Origin: Bifidobacterium castoris
GTDB taxonomy: Bacteria > Actinomycetota > Actinomycetes > Actinomycetales > Bifidobacteriaceae
Direction: 5' to 3'
DNA: 58,256 nucleotides
NCBI RefSeq assembly: GCF_003952025.1
Contig: NZ_QXGI01000012.1
Coordinates: 1 to 58,256, forward strand
Every line of letters starts with the position of its first letter. Position 1 is the first letter of the stretch. This document shows positions 48,852 through 57,997 of the stretch, in pieces. The translations under genes and the position numbers were made by a program. Under the pieces are notes generated by a model, which did not search any database, had not been told where the DNA came from, and was given only the letters and a program-made list of their open reading frames with translations.

Positions 48852-50495
48852 ATGGCGTATCGTGACGGTTGGAATTTTTTCCTGTATGACACGATGACGG
48901 GTTTGCTGGCCGAGCAGATCGATGTGCCGGCGTTCACGTGGAGCATGAGCGTGTCCGACGCGTCGTTCTCGACGACGAAGGACAAGGGTTTCGGTATCGA
49001 CGACGTGTCTGGTTTGGAGTTGCCGTGGGGGCAGATTCCGGGCGTGGACGCGGCGGCGCGTGCTTCGGCCCTGATGCCGTATAAGCGTGGGCTGGTGGCG
49101 TTCTGGCATGCGCAGACGGATGATGTGAACATGCCGGGCCGTCCCGTGTTGGGCGGCGCGCTGGGTGTGCGCAAGTCCTCCCAGTTGGATGTGTCGGTGC
49201 CGTTCGTGTCGATGCTCGCCATGCTGGAGGACCGTTATCTGGTGCACGAGGGTTGTTTCGGCAAGGGGGCGGGCAACAGTTCGCCGGACGAGTTTAGGTG
49301 GGTGGACCTGTCGTATCGGGCGTTGGCGTGCGAGACGATCCGTCAATGCACCGAGGTGAAGCCGGGCGGTGAACTGCCCATCGACCTGCCGTATCTGGGC
49401 GAGAAGGGCACGCATCAGCTGCCCGAGATGGCGGGTGACGAGGAGGATGCGACGGAGTCGTCCGAGAAGACCGTGAAGACAGTCGATAAGTCCGACGGAT
49501 GGGTGACGACCACGACGGAGGGCGACACGGTGACGGTCGTGGATCATACGGACAAGGTCACGTCGAAGACGGTCACGGTCAAGGAGCAGTACACGGTGTG
49601 GGAGAACGGTAAGCGCGTCACGCGTACCCGTGACGTGCAGAAGACGATCCGTACGGGCCGTACCGTGACCGAGGTGAAGACGGTCACGAAGCCCAAAGGC
49701 AGTTATATGGTCGAGAAGACGGTGACGAAGACCGTCACGACATATTCGTATGACGGCGCCGGCAAGGAGACCGGCAGCACGAAGAAGACCGAGGGGCCGA
49801 CGACGACTGTGGAGCAGAAGCCGGTCGAGGTGCGCTACAGGGATTTCAATGTGACGAATCATCGGTGCGCGGACATCCTGCGCGCCATCGCGAACAGTGC
49901 CGGCGGCCCCGACATGCAGTTTCGCCCGTACCTGACGGAGGACGGGCAGCATATACGCTACCGGTTCCTCGCCGGCTCGGACGGTGACGTCTACTTGCAT
50001 CAGGACAAGCGTCTGAGCTTGGCGTATGCGGCGGGTGAGGCGTGCACGTTGGAGAACATCACGGTGGACAGGGCGCAGCCGATGATGCGCGTCTACGGTG
50101 TGGGCGCCGGTACCGGCAGCGGCACGTTGACGTATCTGGCCGAGGATTTGTCGTTGGTGAACCGGCACGACCCGTGGCCGCTCGTTGAGACCACGTTCCA
50201 GGATTCGAAGGCGGAGGAGATCGGCCTGCTGCGCAGTGGCGCCACGGCCGTGTTGTATGCGAACCGGGAGCCGTTGATGCAGGTCAAAGGCGAGATCAAC
50301 GCGTTCGACGAATCCGCCGGCGTCCCGCTGCATCCCTTGGGATCGTTCTGGCCGGGGGAGATGTTCGACGTGTCGATTCAGGGCTTTCCTGACTTGCCTG
50401 ACGGCGTGTACGGGATGCGTCTGATGCAGATGAGCGGCGATGAGACTGGCAAGGTCGAGCTGACGTTCGACATCATGGCCGACCCTGTGACCTGA
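48852..50495 (+). CDS. Tail hub/Tal-like protein with Thr-Val-Lys insert
   Basis: A 547-residue protein with Tal/gp27-like hub regions at about 1-200 and 335-545 (YRDFNVTNHRCADILRAIANSAGG, LTYLAEDLSLVNRHDPWPLVETTF). Between them, at about 205-330, lies a Thr/Val/Lys-rich stretch of alternating strands (TVKTVDKSDGWVTTTTEGD, TRTRDVQKTIRTGRTVTEVK) that looks like a beta-helix or fibrous insert. GGAGG precedes the ATG. The hub closes the tube and connects to fibres. Confidence 0.75.
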   Translation: MAYRDGWNFFLYDTMTGLLAEQIDVPAFTWSMSVSDASFSTTKDKGFGIDDVSGLELPWGQIPGVDAAARASALMPYKRGLVAFWHAQTDDVNMPGRPVLGGALGVRKSSQLDVSVPFVSMLAMLEDRYLVHEGCFGKGAGNSSPDEFRWVDLSYRALACETIRQCTEVKPGGELPIDLPYLGEKGTHQLPEMAGDEEDATESSEKTVKTVDKSDGWVTTTTEGDTVTVVDHTDKVTSKTVTVKEQYTVWENGKRVTRTRDVQKTIRTGRTVTEVKTVTKPKGSYMVEKTVTKTVTTYSYDGAGKETGSTKKTEGPTTTVEQKPVEVRYRDFNVTNHRCADILRAIANSAGGPDMQFRPYLTEDGQHIRYRFLAGSDGDVYLHQDKRLSLAYAAGEACTLENITVDRAQPMMRVYGVGAGTGSGTLTYLAEDLSLVNRHDPWPLVETTFQDSKAEEIGLLRSGATAVLYANREPLMQVKGEINAFDESAGVPLHPLGSFWPGEMFDVSIQGFPDLPDGVYGMRLMQMSGDETGKVELTFDIMADPVT

Positions 50496-50513
50496 GCTGA
50501 GGGAGGTTGCCGT

Positions 50514-53500
50514 ATGGCGATTCATGAGGAGTTGAACCCGGACGATGCGGCGCTGCCGTTCATGGCTGCGCGCGCCAACCGGCTGTTGGGCACGGACAAT
50601 GCGGCGCGTACCGCCGGCGTTATCGTGGTACCCAACCTTGACGGGTCGGACACGGTGCTCGGCGTGAACGGCGTCGCCACGTGGGTGGGGGATACGACGC
50701 CGCCCGGCCGTCCGTTGGACATCGAGGCGACGAGTCATCTTGGCACGGCGCTGATCCGTTGGGGCGGCCAGCTTGAGGGCGGTATTCCGACGGATTTCCG
50801 TTGCGTGCAGGTATGGGCGAAACCGGTGGATGACGCGACGGCCGTAGGGACGCTCGTGGGTGCGCTCTCGTCTGCGGGCGAGGTGAACACGGGCGTGTTC
50901 GAGGCCGGCACCGTTGTGGATGTGTGGGCGACCGCGTTGGACAATGCGCATGACAGGGACGGTTCGCCGGCTTATAACGAGTCCGCCGAGTCGGCGCATG
51001 TGCAGGTGGAGATTCTGCCCATCGTCACACAGCAGGAGTTCGACGAGTCCGCTGCGAACATCCTCGCGGCGGCGGACGAGTCCGTCAAGGCGCAGATCGA
51101 CAAGGTCAACGAAACCATTGGGGCGACTTCCGACAGGATCGATGCGAAGGCGAAGGAGATTCTGGAGGCTGCCGCGAATGATGCCACGGAGAAGGCGAAT
51201 GCGGTCAGTGCGAAGGTGGACGTGGCGCAGGCGAAGGCTGATGCGAATGCCGCGGCTATCGAGCAGACCAACAAGACGGTCGAGGCGAACAAGCAAGCGG
51301 CCGATGAGGCGCAGGCGCAACTTGATAAAACCCTTACCGAGCATGGCAGCATCCTTGCCTCGGTGAACGAGGATCTTGCGCAGGCGAAGAAGGACATCCT
51401 CGCCAATACGACGATGGCATCGAGTGCCGAAAGCAAAGCGGATGCGGCCAATCAGACCGCCACCGCGGCAGCCGGTACGGCCACGTCCGCGGCGTCCGCG
51501 GCGTCGAACGCGATCACTGTGGCGAACACCGCGGCCGAACTCGTCAAACAGTATGGTGACCGCAGTGTGGTGTCCAGTGTCATCGAATACGCGACAAGCA
51601 CGTCGGACTCGGTTGCGCCGGAGGATTGGGTCACATGGTGGGAGGGCACGCCGAACGATTCGGTGAGTGTGCTTGCACTGTGTTGGGATACGGCGATGCC
51701 CGAACACAAGGCGGGTGAGTACACGTGGATGCGTACCCGTCTCACCTATGGTGATGGCAGTGTGGCCGTGTCGGCTCCGGCGCTCATCACCGGTGACAAG
51801 GGCGCGCAGGGTGAGCCGGGTGAGCCGGGAGCTCCGGGCGGTCAGGGTGTGAGCGTGACTGGTGTCACGAACTTCTGGGCGTTGGCGTTGGCGGAACCCG
51901 CGCAGCCGACCGATAAGACGCCGGGTGCCCCGTGGACGGTGAGCGAACCGGCGTACGACCGGGCGAAGCAACTGTACATGTGTTCGCGTGTGGATTATTC
52001 AAACGGCACGTGGTCGTATACGGCGGTCGCGTTGTCCAGCGCATACAAGGCGTCGCAGGAGGCGGAGACCGCTGCTCGTGACGCGATCGAGACCGCGAGG
52101 AACGCCGAGACCATGGCGAACACCGCGAAGCAGACCGCGGATGCGTCGAAAAACGAATCGGCCGAAGCGAAAACCATCGCTCAGGGTGCGGATGCGACGG
52201 CCACGCAGGCGAACGCGACCGCCACGGCGGCGAACCAGGCGGCGACCAGTGCCGCGACCGCGGCGAACAGTGCGAAACAGGACGCGGCGAACGCCGCCGG
52301 CATCGCGAACGGCAAGGCGGATGTGCTGATCCAGTCCACTGAGCCGGCCACGGACATGCGCAAGGCGACGACCTTGTGGATCGATACGACGAATGGGGCG
52401 AACACGCCGAAACGGTGGGACGGGTCGGCGTGGGTCGCGGTCACGGACAAGAAGGCCGTGGACGCCGCGAACGCCGCCGCTACGGCGCAGGCAAGCGCCG
52501 ACACGGCGCAGTCGACCGCCAATGAGGCGAAGACCATGGCTGCGAACGCGGACGCGAAGGCCGTAGGCGCGAACGCGGCGGCCGTCAACGCGCAGACCAC
52601 GGCGGACAGCAAGAACACCGTGTATATGCAACCCACCGACCCGTATGACGAACCGGACAAGGCGAAACGCATCGTCCCCGGTGATTTGTGGTGGCAGACC
52701 AGCGACAAGGCGCCGGAAACGTATTGGACGGGCGCCGCCAATAATTCCGTAAGCGTGTTGGTGGACTACAGCGGTGAGATCGTGCACATGTGGGTGTGGA
52801 ACGGTTCGCGTTGGAACAATCACGTGCTCTACGCGCAGGACATGCTCGTCAACGGGAGCATCGTGGCGGAACTGCTCGCGGTCGATTGCGTCGAGGCGCG
52901 CCACATCAAGGTCGGTGCCATCGAGGCCGACAAATTGGCCGCGACCGCCTTGTATGGCAAGGTCATCAAGGGCGGCCGCTTCCTGACGGCGAACGAACGT
53001 TTGGTCATCGACAATGAGGGCCTGCTGCTCAAGGATTCCGGCGGGAACGCGACGATCACGATGAACGCGGCGAACGGCAGCGCGACGTTCATGGACGTCG
53101 GCATCGTGGACGGTGCGCTGACGACGCCGAGCATCATGGCCGGCGACATCGAAGCGTCTAACATCGACGGTTCGACGGTGACGGGAGGCACGGTGCAGAC
53201 CGTGGCCGACGCGAACCGTGGCATCAAGCTCACCGGCGGCAATCTCGACATCTACCGGGCGGATCAGAAGCGTTTCCTGCGCGCCAACGAGGCGGGCGTC
53301 GTCATCTCCGACGGGACGAAGAACGTGCTCACTTTCGCCCCTATAGACGGCGAATGGGTGCTGAGCCTCGCTGGTGCGATCCAGTCCGGCGGTGAAATCT
53401 CGGGTGCGGCCATCACCGGCGCGGTCATCCGCACGAACACGCAATGGGATTCCGACGTGGACACGGAGAAGTACCGTGGCGTCGTCATCACCGACGGCGG

Positions 53501-54221
53501 CCTGTACTGCTACCGGAGCAACGGAAAGATGGAGTATTCGCTCGCGTTCAACGCCATGAGCGGCGACCTGATGCTCAACGGCGCCATCTCGACGAATAGC
53601 GAGATACAGTCGCCGACCATCACCGCCGGACAGATCATCGGCTCAAACATCTATACGAGCGGCAACGCGGACAACCGCGTGAGCATTGATTCGTCCGGTC
53701 TGACGGTGACGCGTGACGGGAACGTGTTGATCGCGTTCACGACGGATGGCAGAGTGGATTTGGGCACGTCGGGGATTGCGTCCGATGAGCATGTGGCTGT
53801 GTCGGTGGGCAACCTGTCCGCCGAGGTGAGCGAGACATACACACCCATCAGCACGTTCGACGAGAAGACAAGCAAACTGAGCGACGCCGTCGACGACCTT
53901 CAGTCGGACGTGGCCGAGCAGGATGCGCGGCTGGCCGACGAAATTGACCATCGGCGCCAGTACATGCGTTTCGACCCTGATACCGGGTTGATGATCGGCG
54001 ACATGAGCGAATCGGACGCGTATCTGATGCGGTTGACGAGCACACGGCTGGAGTTCCGCAGCGGCGATTCGGTCGCGGCGTATGTGAGCAACGAACGCTT
54101 GAACATCCTCAACGCCGAGATTCTGTCCACGTTGAGGATCGGCGCGTTCGCGTTCCTGCCTCGCCAGAACGGGCATATGAGCCTGCAATACGTCGGCGCC
54201 GCAACGGCGGGAGAGGAGTAG
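50514..54221 (+). CDS. Tail tip/central fibre protein with collagen-like segment
   Basis: A 1235-residue protein. N-terminal fibronectin-like part (about 55-165), long Ala-rich coiled coils (about 170-350 and 525-715), a short collagen-like GAQGEPGEPGAPGGQG run near 425, and a central and C-terminal region of phage tail-tip type (VNGSIVAELLAVDCVEARHIKVGAIEADKL, GAISTNSEIQSPTITAGQI). A last helix bundle and ILSTLRIGAFAFLPRQNGHM follow. It is a trimeric spike or fibre on the hub. Confidence 0.8.
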   Translation: MAIHEELNPDDAALPFMAARANRLLGTDNAARTAGVIVVPNLDGSDTVLGVNGVATWVGDTTPPGRPLDIEATSHLGTALIRWGGQLEGGIPTDFRCVQVWAKPVDDATAVGTLVGALSSAGEVNTGVFEAGTVVDVWATALDNAHDRDGSPAYNESAESAHVQVEILPIVTQQEFDESAANILAAADESVKAQIDKVNETIGATSDRIDAKAKEILEAAANDATEKANAVSAKVDVAQAKADANAAAIEQTNKTVEANKQAADEAQAQLDKTLTEHGSILASVNEDLAQAKKDILANTTMASSAESKADAANQTATAAAGTATSAASAASNAITVANTAAELVKQYGDRSVVSSVIEYATSTSDSVAPEDWVTWWEGTPNDSVSVLALCWDTAMPEHKAGEYTWMRTRLTYGDGSVAVSAPALITGDKGAQGEPGEPGAPGGQGVSVTGVTNFWALALAEPAQPTDKTPGAPWTVSEPAYDRAKQLYMCSRVDYSNGTWSYTAVALSSAYKASQEAETAARDAIETARNAETMANTAKQTADASKNESAEAKTIAQGADATATQANATATAANQAATSAATAANSAKQDAANAAGIANGKADVLIQSTEPATDMRKATTLWIDTTNGANTPKRWDGSAWVAVTDKKAVDAANAAATAQASADTAQSTANEAKTMAANADAKAVGANAAAVNAQTTADSKNTVYMQPTDPYDEPDKAKRIVPGDLWWQTSDKAPETYWTGAANNSVSVLVDYSGEIVHMWVWNGSRWNNHVLYAQDMLVNGSIVAELLAVDCVEARHIKVGAIEADKLAATALYGKVIKGGRFLTANERLVIDNEGLLLKDSGGNATITMNAANGSATFMDVGIVDGALTTPSIMAGDIEASNIDGSTVTGGTVQTVADANRGIKLTGGNLDIYRADQKRFLRANEAGVVISDGTKNVLTFAPIDGEWVLSLAGAIQSGGEISGAAITGAVIRTNTQWDSDVDTEKYRGVVITDGGLYCYRSNGKMEYSLAFNAMSGDLMLNGAISTNSEIQSPTITAGQIIGSNIYTSGNADNRVSIDSSGLTVTRDGNVLIAFTTDGRVDLGTSGIASDEHVAVSVGNLSAEVSETYTPISTFDEKTSKLSDAVDDLQSDVAEQDARLADEIDHRRQYMRFDPDTGLMIGDMSESDAYLMRLTSTRLEFRSGDSVAAYVSNERLNILNAEILSTLRIGAFAFLPRQNGHMSLQYVGAATAGEE

Positions 54222-54224
54222 CGT

Positions 54225-55514
54225 ATGGCGGAAGCATTGGGGCCGATCGTCAACAATTGGCGTGTGCGGGTCAACGCGGTCGTGAAAACCACCGAGGGCG
54301 GCCGTTGCCTGATCCGTGCGGAGTGTTACTGGCAGGCGGCCAACGGGTACAGTTTCGCCGGGTTGAGCGTCAACGGCGTCGCGGTCGTTGATGGTCAGTC
54401 GGCGTCCGGAGCGAAGACCGGCGTGACGGTCGGTGCGAACGGTCAGGTTGGCATGTGCGCGAAGGAGGTGTGGGTGTCGCGCGGGCAGGCCGCGAAGAGC
54501 GTGCTGTGTTCGGCGACGGCGACGGTGACCGGCTACGCGGCCGGCTCGTCGAAGTCGGATGTGCGCGTCAGTGTACCCGCCCTGGCTGCGCACACGGTCA
54601 GATACGACGCGAACGGCGGCAGCGGCGCACCCGGCAATCAGACGAAGTGGTGGGGCAGCGTGCTCACCCTGTCCTCGACACGGCCGTCACGCTCGAACTA
54701 CACATTCATGGGCTGGTCGACGACACGGAACGGTTCGGTCGCCTACCAGCCGGGCGACCCATACGGTTCCGACAAGGATTTGACCCTCTACGCGGTGTGG
54801 AAGCTCAAGACGAGCGCGCCGACGATCACGTCGTTCACGGCGCAGCGCGTCAACACGGCAGGCGAGGCGGACGAATCATCGGCGAGCGTGAGACTCACCG
54901 CCGTGTGGAAGTGCGATACCGCCGGTGATTCGACGAATGCCGTGCAGTCGTTGAAGCTCGCCTATCAGACGGCGTCCGGCTCGTGGACCGAGTTCACTCC
55001 GTCCGCGTCCGGCGCGTCCGGGACGACGACGATCACCATCGACGGACTGTCGGCTGACGAGACGTGGCGGTTCCGTGCGTCGCTCAAGGATAAGTACACG
55101 ACCGTCACGTCGTACACGACCGTCGGACCGCAACGTTTCCTGCTGGATTTCTCGGCGGACGGCAAGGGTATCGGCATCGGCGTGGGCGCCCCGGTCGAGG
55201 GCGTGGCGATCGCCGGCGACCCGGTCACGGTCAACGGATGCAACGTGCCGCACATGTTCAAGGGCACGAAGGTCGTGTCACCATCCGCGTCCTCCAACCG
55301 TCATGACCTGTTCACGGCGGATCAGTGGGCGGCGATCGTCGGCGAGAACATCGATGCGGCCTCTGCCGTCGTGTTCGTCGCCAATGGCGACCTGCGGGCG
55401 AACAACATCTCGTTGACTGGCGCCGGCTGGAATCAGGATGACAAACGCTGGTACGTGTTCTGCTCGTCGAGCACGGGCGCCCCGTTCCGCGTCAACTACA
55501 TGATTTTCATCTAA
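54225..55514 (+). CDS. Minor tail protein with InlB-type repeat
   Basis: A 429-residue protein. Residues 123-195 form a Listeria-Bacteroides (InlB B-type) repeat: HTVRYDANGGSGAPGNQTKWWG, then YTFMGWSTTRNG and LTLYAVW. An N-terminal beta domain and an Fn3-like domain (about 200-305) flank it, followed by a DFSADGKGIGIGVGAP hinge typical of phage fibre ends. It probably contacts the host surface. Confidence 0.75.
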   Translation: MAEALGPIVNNWRVRVNAVVKTTEGGRCLIRAECYWQAANGYSFAGLSVNGVAVVDGQSASGAKTGVTVGANGQVGMCAKEVWVSRGQAAKSVLCSATATVTGYAAGSSKSDVRVSVPALAAHTVRYDANGGSGAPGNQTKWWGSVLTLSSTRPSRSNYTFMGWSTTRNGSVAYQPGDPYGSDKDLTLYAVWKLKTSAPTITSFTAQRVNTAGEADESSASVRLTAVWKCDTAGDSTNAVQSLKLAYQTASGSWTEFTPSASGASGTTTITIDGLSADETWRFRASLKDKYTTVTSYTTVGPQRFLLDFSADGKGIGIGVGAPVEGVAIAGDPVTVNGCNVPHMFKGTKVVSPSASSNRHDLFTADQWAAIVGENIDAASAVVFVANGDLRANNISLTGAGWNQDDKRWYVFCSSSTGAPFRVNYMIFI

Positions 55515-55529
55515 GAGGGAGGTCAAGGA

Positions 55530-55667
55530 ATGGTAGAGGTTCCCGCACAGGAACTGATATCCGCGTTGCGCGAGCAGAACGCGCAGCTCGCGTATCAGGT
55601 CGCGGTGTTGACCGCGCAGAACCGCATCCTACAGGCACGACTAGGTGAGGAGGCGGCCCATGAGTGA
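55530..55667 (+). CDS. 45-residue coiled-coil peptide
   Basis: MVEVPAQELISALREQNAQL continues as one leucine-zipper-like helix with heptad Leu/Val spacing. GGGAGG precedes the ATG, and it overlaps the first receptor-binding cassette by eight bases. It could trimerise or anchor the following proteins. Confidence 0.65.
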   Translation: MVEVPAQELISALREQNAQLAYQVAVLTAQNRILQARLGEEAAHE

Positions 55668-56217
55668 GCCGGTTGAGGTGACTAATCTGATCCCGAATCC
55701 GAAACCGACGAGCACGGCGGCGTGGAGGGTCGGCTCCGGTAAGGATATCAGCGTCGGCATGAGTGATGACGGCTGGATGCGGTTGGTGAATAACACGACC
55801 GGTAATGATTGTTACGTGTACGCGCAGATCCAGTTGGCGGCGGGTGCGTGGCGGTTCGGTGCGGAGCTCGACGAGCCGGTCGGCACCTATGCGGTCAATG
55901 AGCTGCGGTTCATCCGGCTCAGTCCGACGCAGGAGATGCAGCGCGCCGAATGGGACGGCACGCCCGGCCGGCTTGTCACGCCGGCGAATGTGCTGTCTGA
56001 TGCGGCGACGGTCCAGTTGCGTTTGATGGTCGGGCCGAAAGCGGGTGACGCGGTGCGTGTGCGCCGCCTGTTCGTCATGAGTGAGGAGGATTACCAGCAC
56101 ATGGTCGACAACAACATCGAATGGTTTGACGGTGACGGCATCGTCGCGGGGGGGGGGGTCCTTCCTAACGGCCTGAGTCCACATGTGGATCGCCGTGTTC
56201 TGGCGGTGGTCGCATGA
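55660..56217 (+). CDS. Putative receptor-binding protein cassette 1
   Basis: A 185-residue protein opening EPVEVTNLIPNPKPTSTAAW, then a carbohydrate-binding-module-like beta sandwich (YAQIQLAAGAWRFGAELDEP, VRRLFVMSEEDYQHM). After EWFDGDGIVA an 11-G tract lies inside the coding sequence. The last 19 residues, beyond the tract, bear no resemblance to a domain end. The stop overlaps the start of cassette 2 as ATGA. Confidence 0.75.
   Translation: MSEPVEVTNLIPNPKPTSTAAWRVGSGKDISVGMSDDGWMRLVNNTTGNDCYVYAQIQLAAGAWRFGAELDEPVGTYAVNELRFIRLSPTQEMQRAEWDGTPGRLVTPANVLSDAATVQLRLMVGPKAGDAVRVRRLFVMSEEDYQHMVDNNIEWFDGDGIVAGGGVLPNGLSPHVDRRVLAVVA
56148..56158 (+). repeat. Eleven-G homopolymer in cassette 1
   Basis: G11 within the cassette 1 gene. 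As read, the frame stays open to 56217. One G fewer ends the frame after SFLTA, and one more ends it after GPS, both before the start of cassette 2. Tracts of this kind change length by slipped-strand mispairing. A sequencing or assembly error is possible. Confidence 0.7.
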
Positions 56218-56218
56218 G
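56164..56218 (+). repeat. Cassette junction motif, copy 1
   Basis: CCTAAC (56164-56169) and, ending at 56218, TGGCGGTGGTCGCATGAG, which includes the ATG of cassette 2. The same pair of motifs recurs at 56830-56873. Confidence 0.5.
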
Positions 56219-56732
56219 CCGCGAGATCACGAATTTGTGCGCGACACCGTACGGGTCGCGGCAGACGACATATACGTGGAATGTGGAAAAACGTCAGGAT
56301 GCGCGAACCGGCAAATGGGCGTATCGATGCACACCGGACAGCAACTTCGATGGAACCTTCCAGTTCGATATGGGGTATGCGCCGTGCAAGGTAGGAGATG
56401 TGCTCGTTTGCATCTATTCATGCGACGTGCCAGACAGATTATGTCTGCCCCGCAATCCCACCACCCAGCGCATAGTGAATACGGACACTACCGAGGGCGC
56501 GGCGCTCACGGAGCGGATGGGGTGGGTCGCTGGCCGTATCTCGGCAGCAAGCGGCGCGCACGAGCTGTGGATATTACACGAATGTGGATGGGTCACTCTG
56601 GAAGGGTGCGCCGTATTCAGTCAGGAGGATTGGACGGTCATCAGACAACTGCTCGCGGACGGTGTCCTGACGATGCCGTGGTTCGCGCCGCCCAAGGACG
56701 CGGTCAGCGGGCCGCCAGTGCTAATCCCGTAA
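56214..56732 (+). CDS. Putative receptor-binding protein cassette 2
   Basis: A 172-residue protein starting SREITNLCATPYGSRQTTYTW. The beta-sandwich body is more diverged than in cassettes 1 and 4 (FQFDMGYAPCKVGDVLVCIYS, ASGAHELWILHECGWVTLEG), but the TNL opening and the late EDWTVIRQLLADG helix correspond. Translation probably depends on read-through of cassette 1 to the ATGA junction. Confidence 0.65.
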   Translation: MSREITNLCATPYGSRQTTYTWNVEKRQDARTGKWAYRCTPDSNFDGTFQFDMGYAPCKVGDVLVCIYSCDVPDRLCLPRNPTTQRIVNTDTTEGAALTERMGWVAGRISAASGAHELWILHECGWVTLEGCAVFSQEDWTVIRQLLADGVLTMPWFAPPKDAVSGPPVLIP

Positions 56733-56757
56733 CGATTCCAACATGGGAGGCTGCGGC

Positions 56758-56919
56758 ATGAGCGAGTTCGCGAATCTGTTTGAGAATCCGAAGCTGGTGG
56801 TTACGAGCACCCAGCCGGCGACACCTTCGCCTAACTGCTCCGGCCGCGGGCGGTTTGGCGGTGGTCACATGAGTGCCGCCAGAACATGCACGCGGCCACA
56901 GAAAGGTGATAGTGAGTAA
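56758..56919 (+). pseudogene. Truncated receptor-binding cassette 3
   Basis: A 53-residue frame opening MSEFANLFENPKLVVTSTQP, the same start as the other cassettes, but after about 27 codons it runs into the junction motif and an unrelated tail. It appears to be a cassette start whose body has been lost. GGGAGG precedes the ATG; its stop overlaps cassette 4 (TAATG). Confidence 0.6.
56830..56873 (+). repeat. Cassette junction motif, copy 2
   Basis: CCTAAC (56830-56835) and TGGCGGTGGTCACATGAG (56856-56873), matching copy 1 with a spacing shorter by 11 bases. The second ATGAG here leads only into a short frame. Confidence 0.5.
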
Positions 56920-57452
56920 TGGTTGAACGACGGAATCTGATATTGAATCCGCTCCCGCACTCGTCGGGGCCCATGGTGTGGCATGCGAATGGGCTTGCGT
57001 CCGCGCAGATACAAACCGATTCGATACGTCTTGAGTCGGACGGCAGCGAGAGCAACGCGTTCGCGTGGACGCAGATGACAGTGCCTGCCGGTGACTGGGT
57101 GTTCGCCGCGTATCTGGAAGGGTCCAGCACGGGCGGGCTCATCTCGTATGACCAGCGTGTGCTGTGCGTGACCACGGCGGAAACAGCTTGGCGATTGAAC
57201 GGGTCCATCGCCTACAAGCAGTTGGGGGCCCGGTACGCGTGCGCGTTCCATCTGGACGCGGACGGGTACATCAACCTGCGCTTGTATTCGCATTCGGCCG
57301 CGGGCTGCGCGGTGCGTTACCGTGACCTGCTGCTGTGCTCGCTCGACGACTGGCACGCCCTGCGCGCCATGACCCCTCCCGTGGATTATTTCGACGGTGG
57401 CCGTGTCACGAACCGTGACGCGGTGTTTGAACAGCTTACGCCGATCAGCTGA
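56919..57452 (+). CDS. Putative receptor-binding protein cassette 4
   Basis: A 177-residue protein opening VERRNLILNPLPHSSGPMVW and continuing as a carbohydrate-module-like sandwich (FAWTQMTVPAGDWVFAAYLEG, YINLRLYSHSAAGCAVRYRDLLLCSLDDWHAL). The end VDYFDGGRVTNRDAVFEQL corresponds to the EWFDGDGIVA point of cassette 1 and looks like the natural terminus. AAAGGTGATAG precedes the ATG. Confidence 0.75.
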   Translation: MVERRNLILNPLPHSSGPMVWHANGLASAQIQTDSIRLESDGSESNAFAWTQMTVPAGDWVFAAYLEGSSTGGLISYDQRVLCVTTAETAWRLNGSIAYKQLGARYACAFHLDADGYINLRLYSHSAAGCAVRYRDLLLCSLDDWHALRAMTPPVDYFDGGRVTNRDAVFEQLTPIS

Positions 57453-57481
57453 TTGTCCATTTCCAAAACAGTAGAGGGGAG

Positions 57482-57943
57482 GTGAATATCACGAATTTGT
57501 TGAGTGTGGAGGTGCTGACCGCGTTGGCCGGTCTGGCGACCGGCATCGGCGCGTCCGGTGTCGTCAGCTGGATGCTCAACCGCTACGACCGGCGACATCC
57601 GGTCGTGGACGTGGACAAGCTCGTCGAGCGCATCGAGGAGCTGAACGCGCAGGTCGACCTATCCACGTTGGCGGGCAAGTTGGAAGGGTTGAACACGGCC
57701 GTCAAGGAGCTCGCCTACCTGCGCATCCGCGAACGGCACGAGAACGCCATGAGGCACGGGTGGTTGCATCCCAATGAGAAGCACGTCCTCGAACGGCTCT
57801 ACAGCGCCTATCACAGCATTGGCGGCAACGGGACCGGTACGCAGATGATCGAGGACATCCGCCGTCTGCCGTCGATCCCGCCCGGGGGCGACACCACGTC
57901 GCGCATGAGCGACGACACGGTCGAACCCCCCGAAACCTACTGA
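57482..57943 (+). CDS. Holin-like membrane protein
   Basis: A 153-residue protein with one N-terminal membrane helix (about 9-31, LTALAGLATGIGASGVVSWML), a coiled segment (DKLVERIEELNAQVDLSTLAGKL) and a polar C-terminus. It lies directly before the endolysin, so holin or lysis-accessory is the natural inference. The GTG at 57482 overlaps the GGGGAGG site; TTG at 57497 is an alternative start. Confidence 0.6.
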   Translation: MNITNLLSVEVLTALAGLATGIGASGVVSWMLNRYDRRHPVVDVDKLVERIEELNAQVDLSTLAGKLEGLNTAVKELAYLRIRERHENAMRHGWLHPNEKHVLERLYSAYHSIGGNGTGTQMIEDIRRLPSIPPGGDTTSRMSDDTVEPPETY

Positions 57944-57973
57944 AGGCCACGGCAATCCCGCCGCGGCCTTTTT
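57943..57973 (+). terminator. Terminator between holin and endolysin genes
   Basis: AAGGCC-a-CGGC (57943-57953) and GCCG-c-GGCCTT (57960-57970), followed by a run of T to 57973. A typical intrinsic terminator, probably partial. Confidence 0.75.
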
Positions 57974-57997
57974 CTCATATCACAAGAAAGGAGCATG

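Noticed and set aside
48495-51971. A 1158-codon open frame on the minus strand
   Set aside because: Same artefact opposite the tail hub and tip genes; the product is low-complexity Arg-rich.
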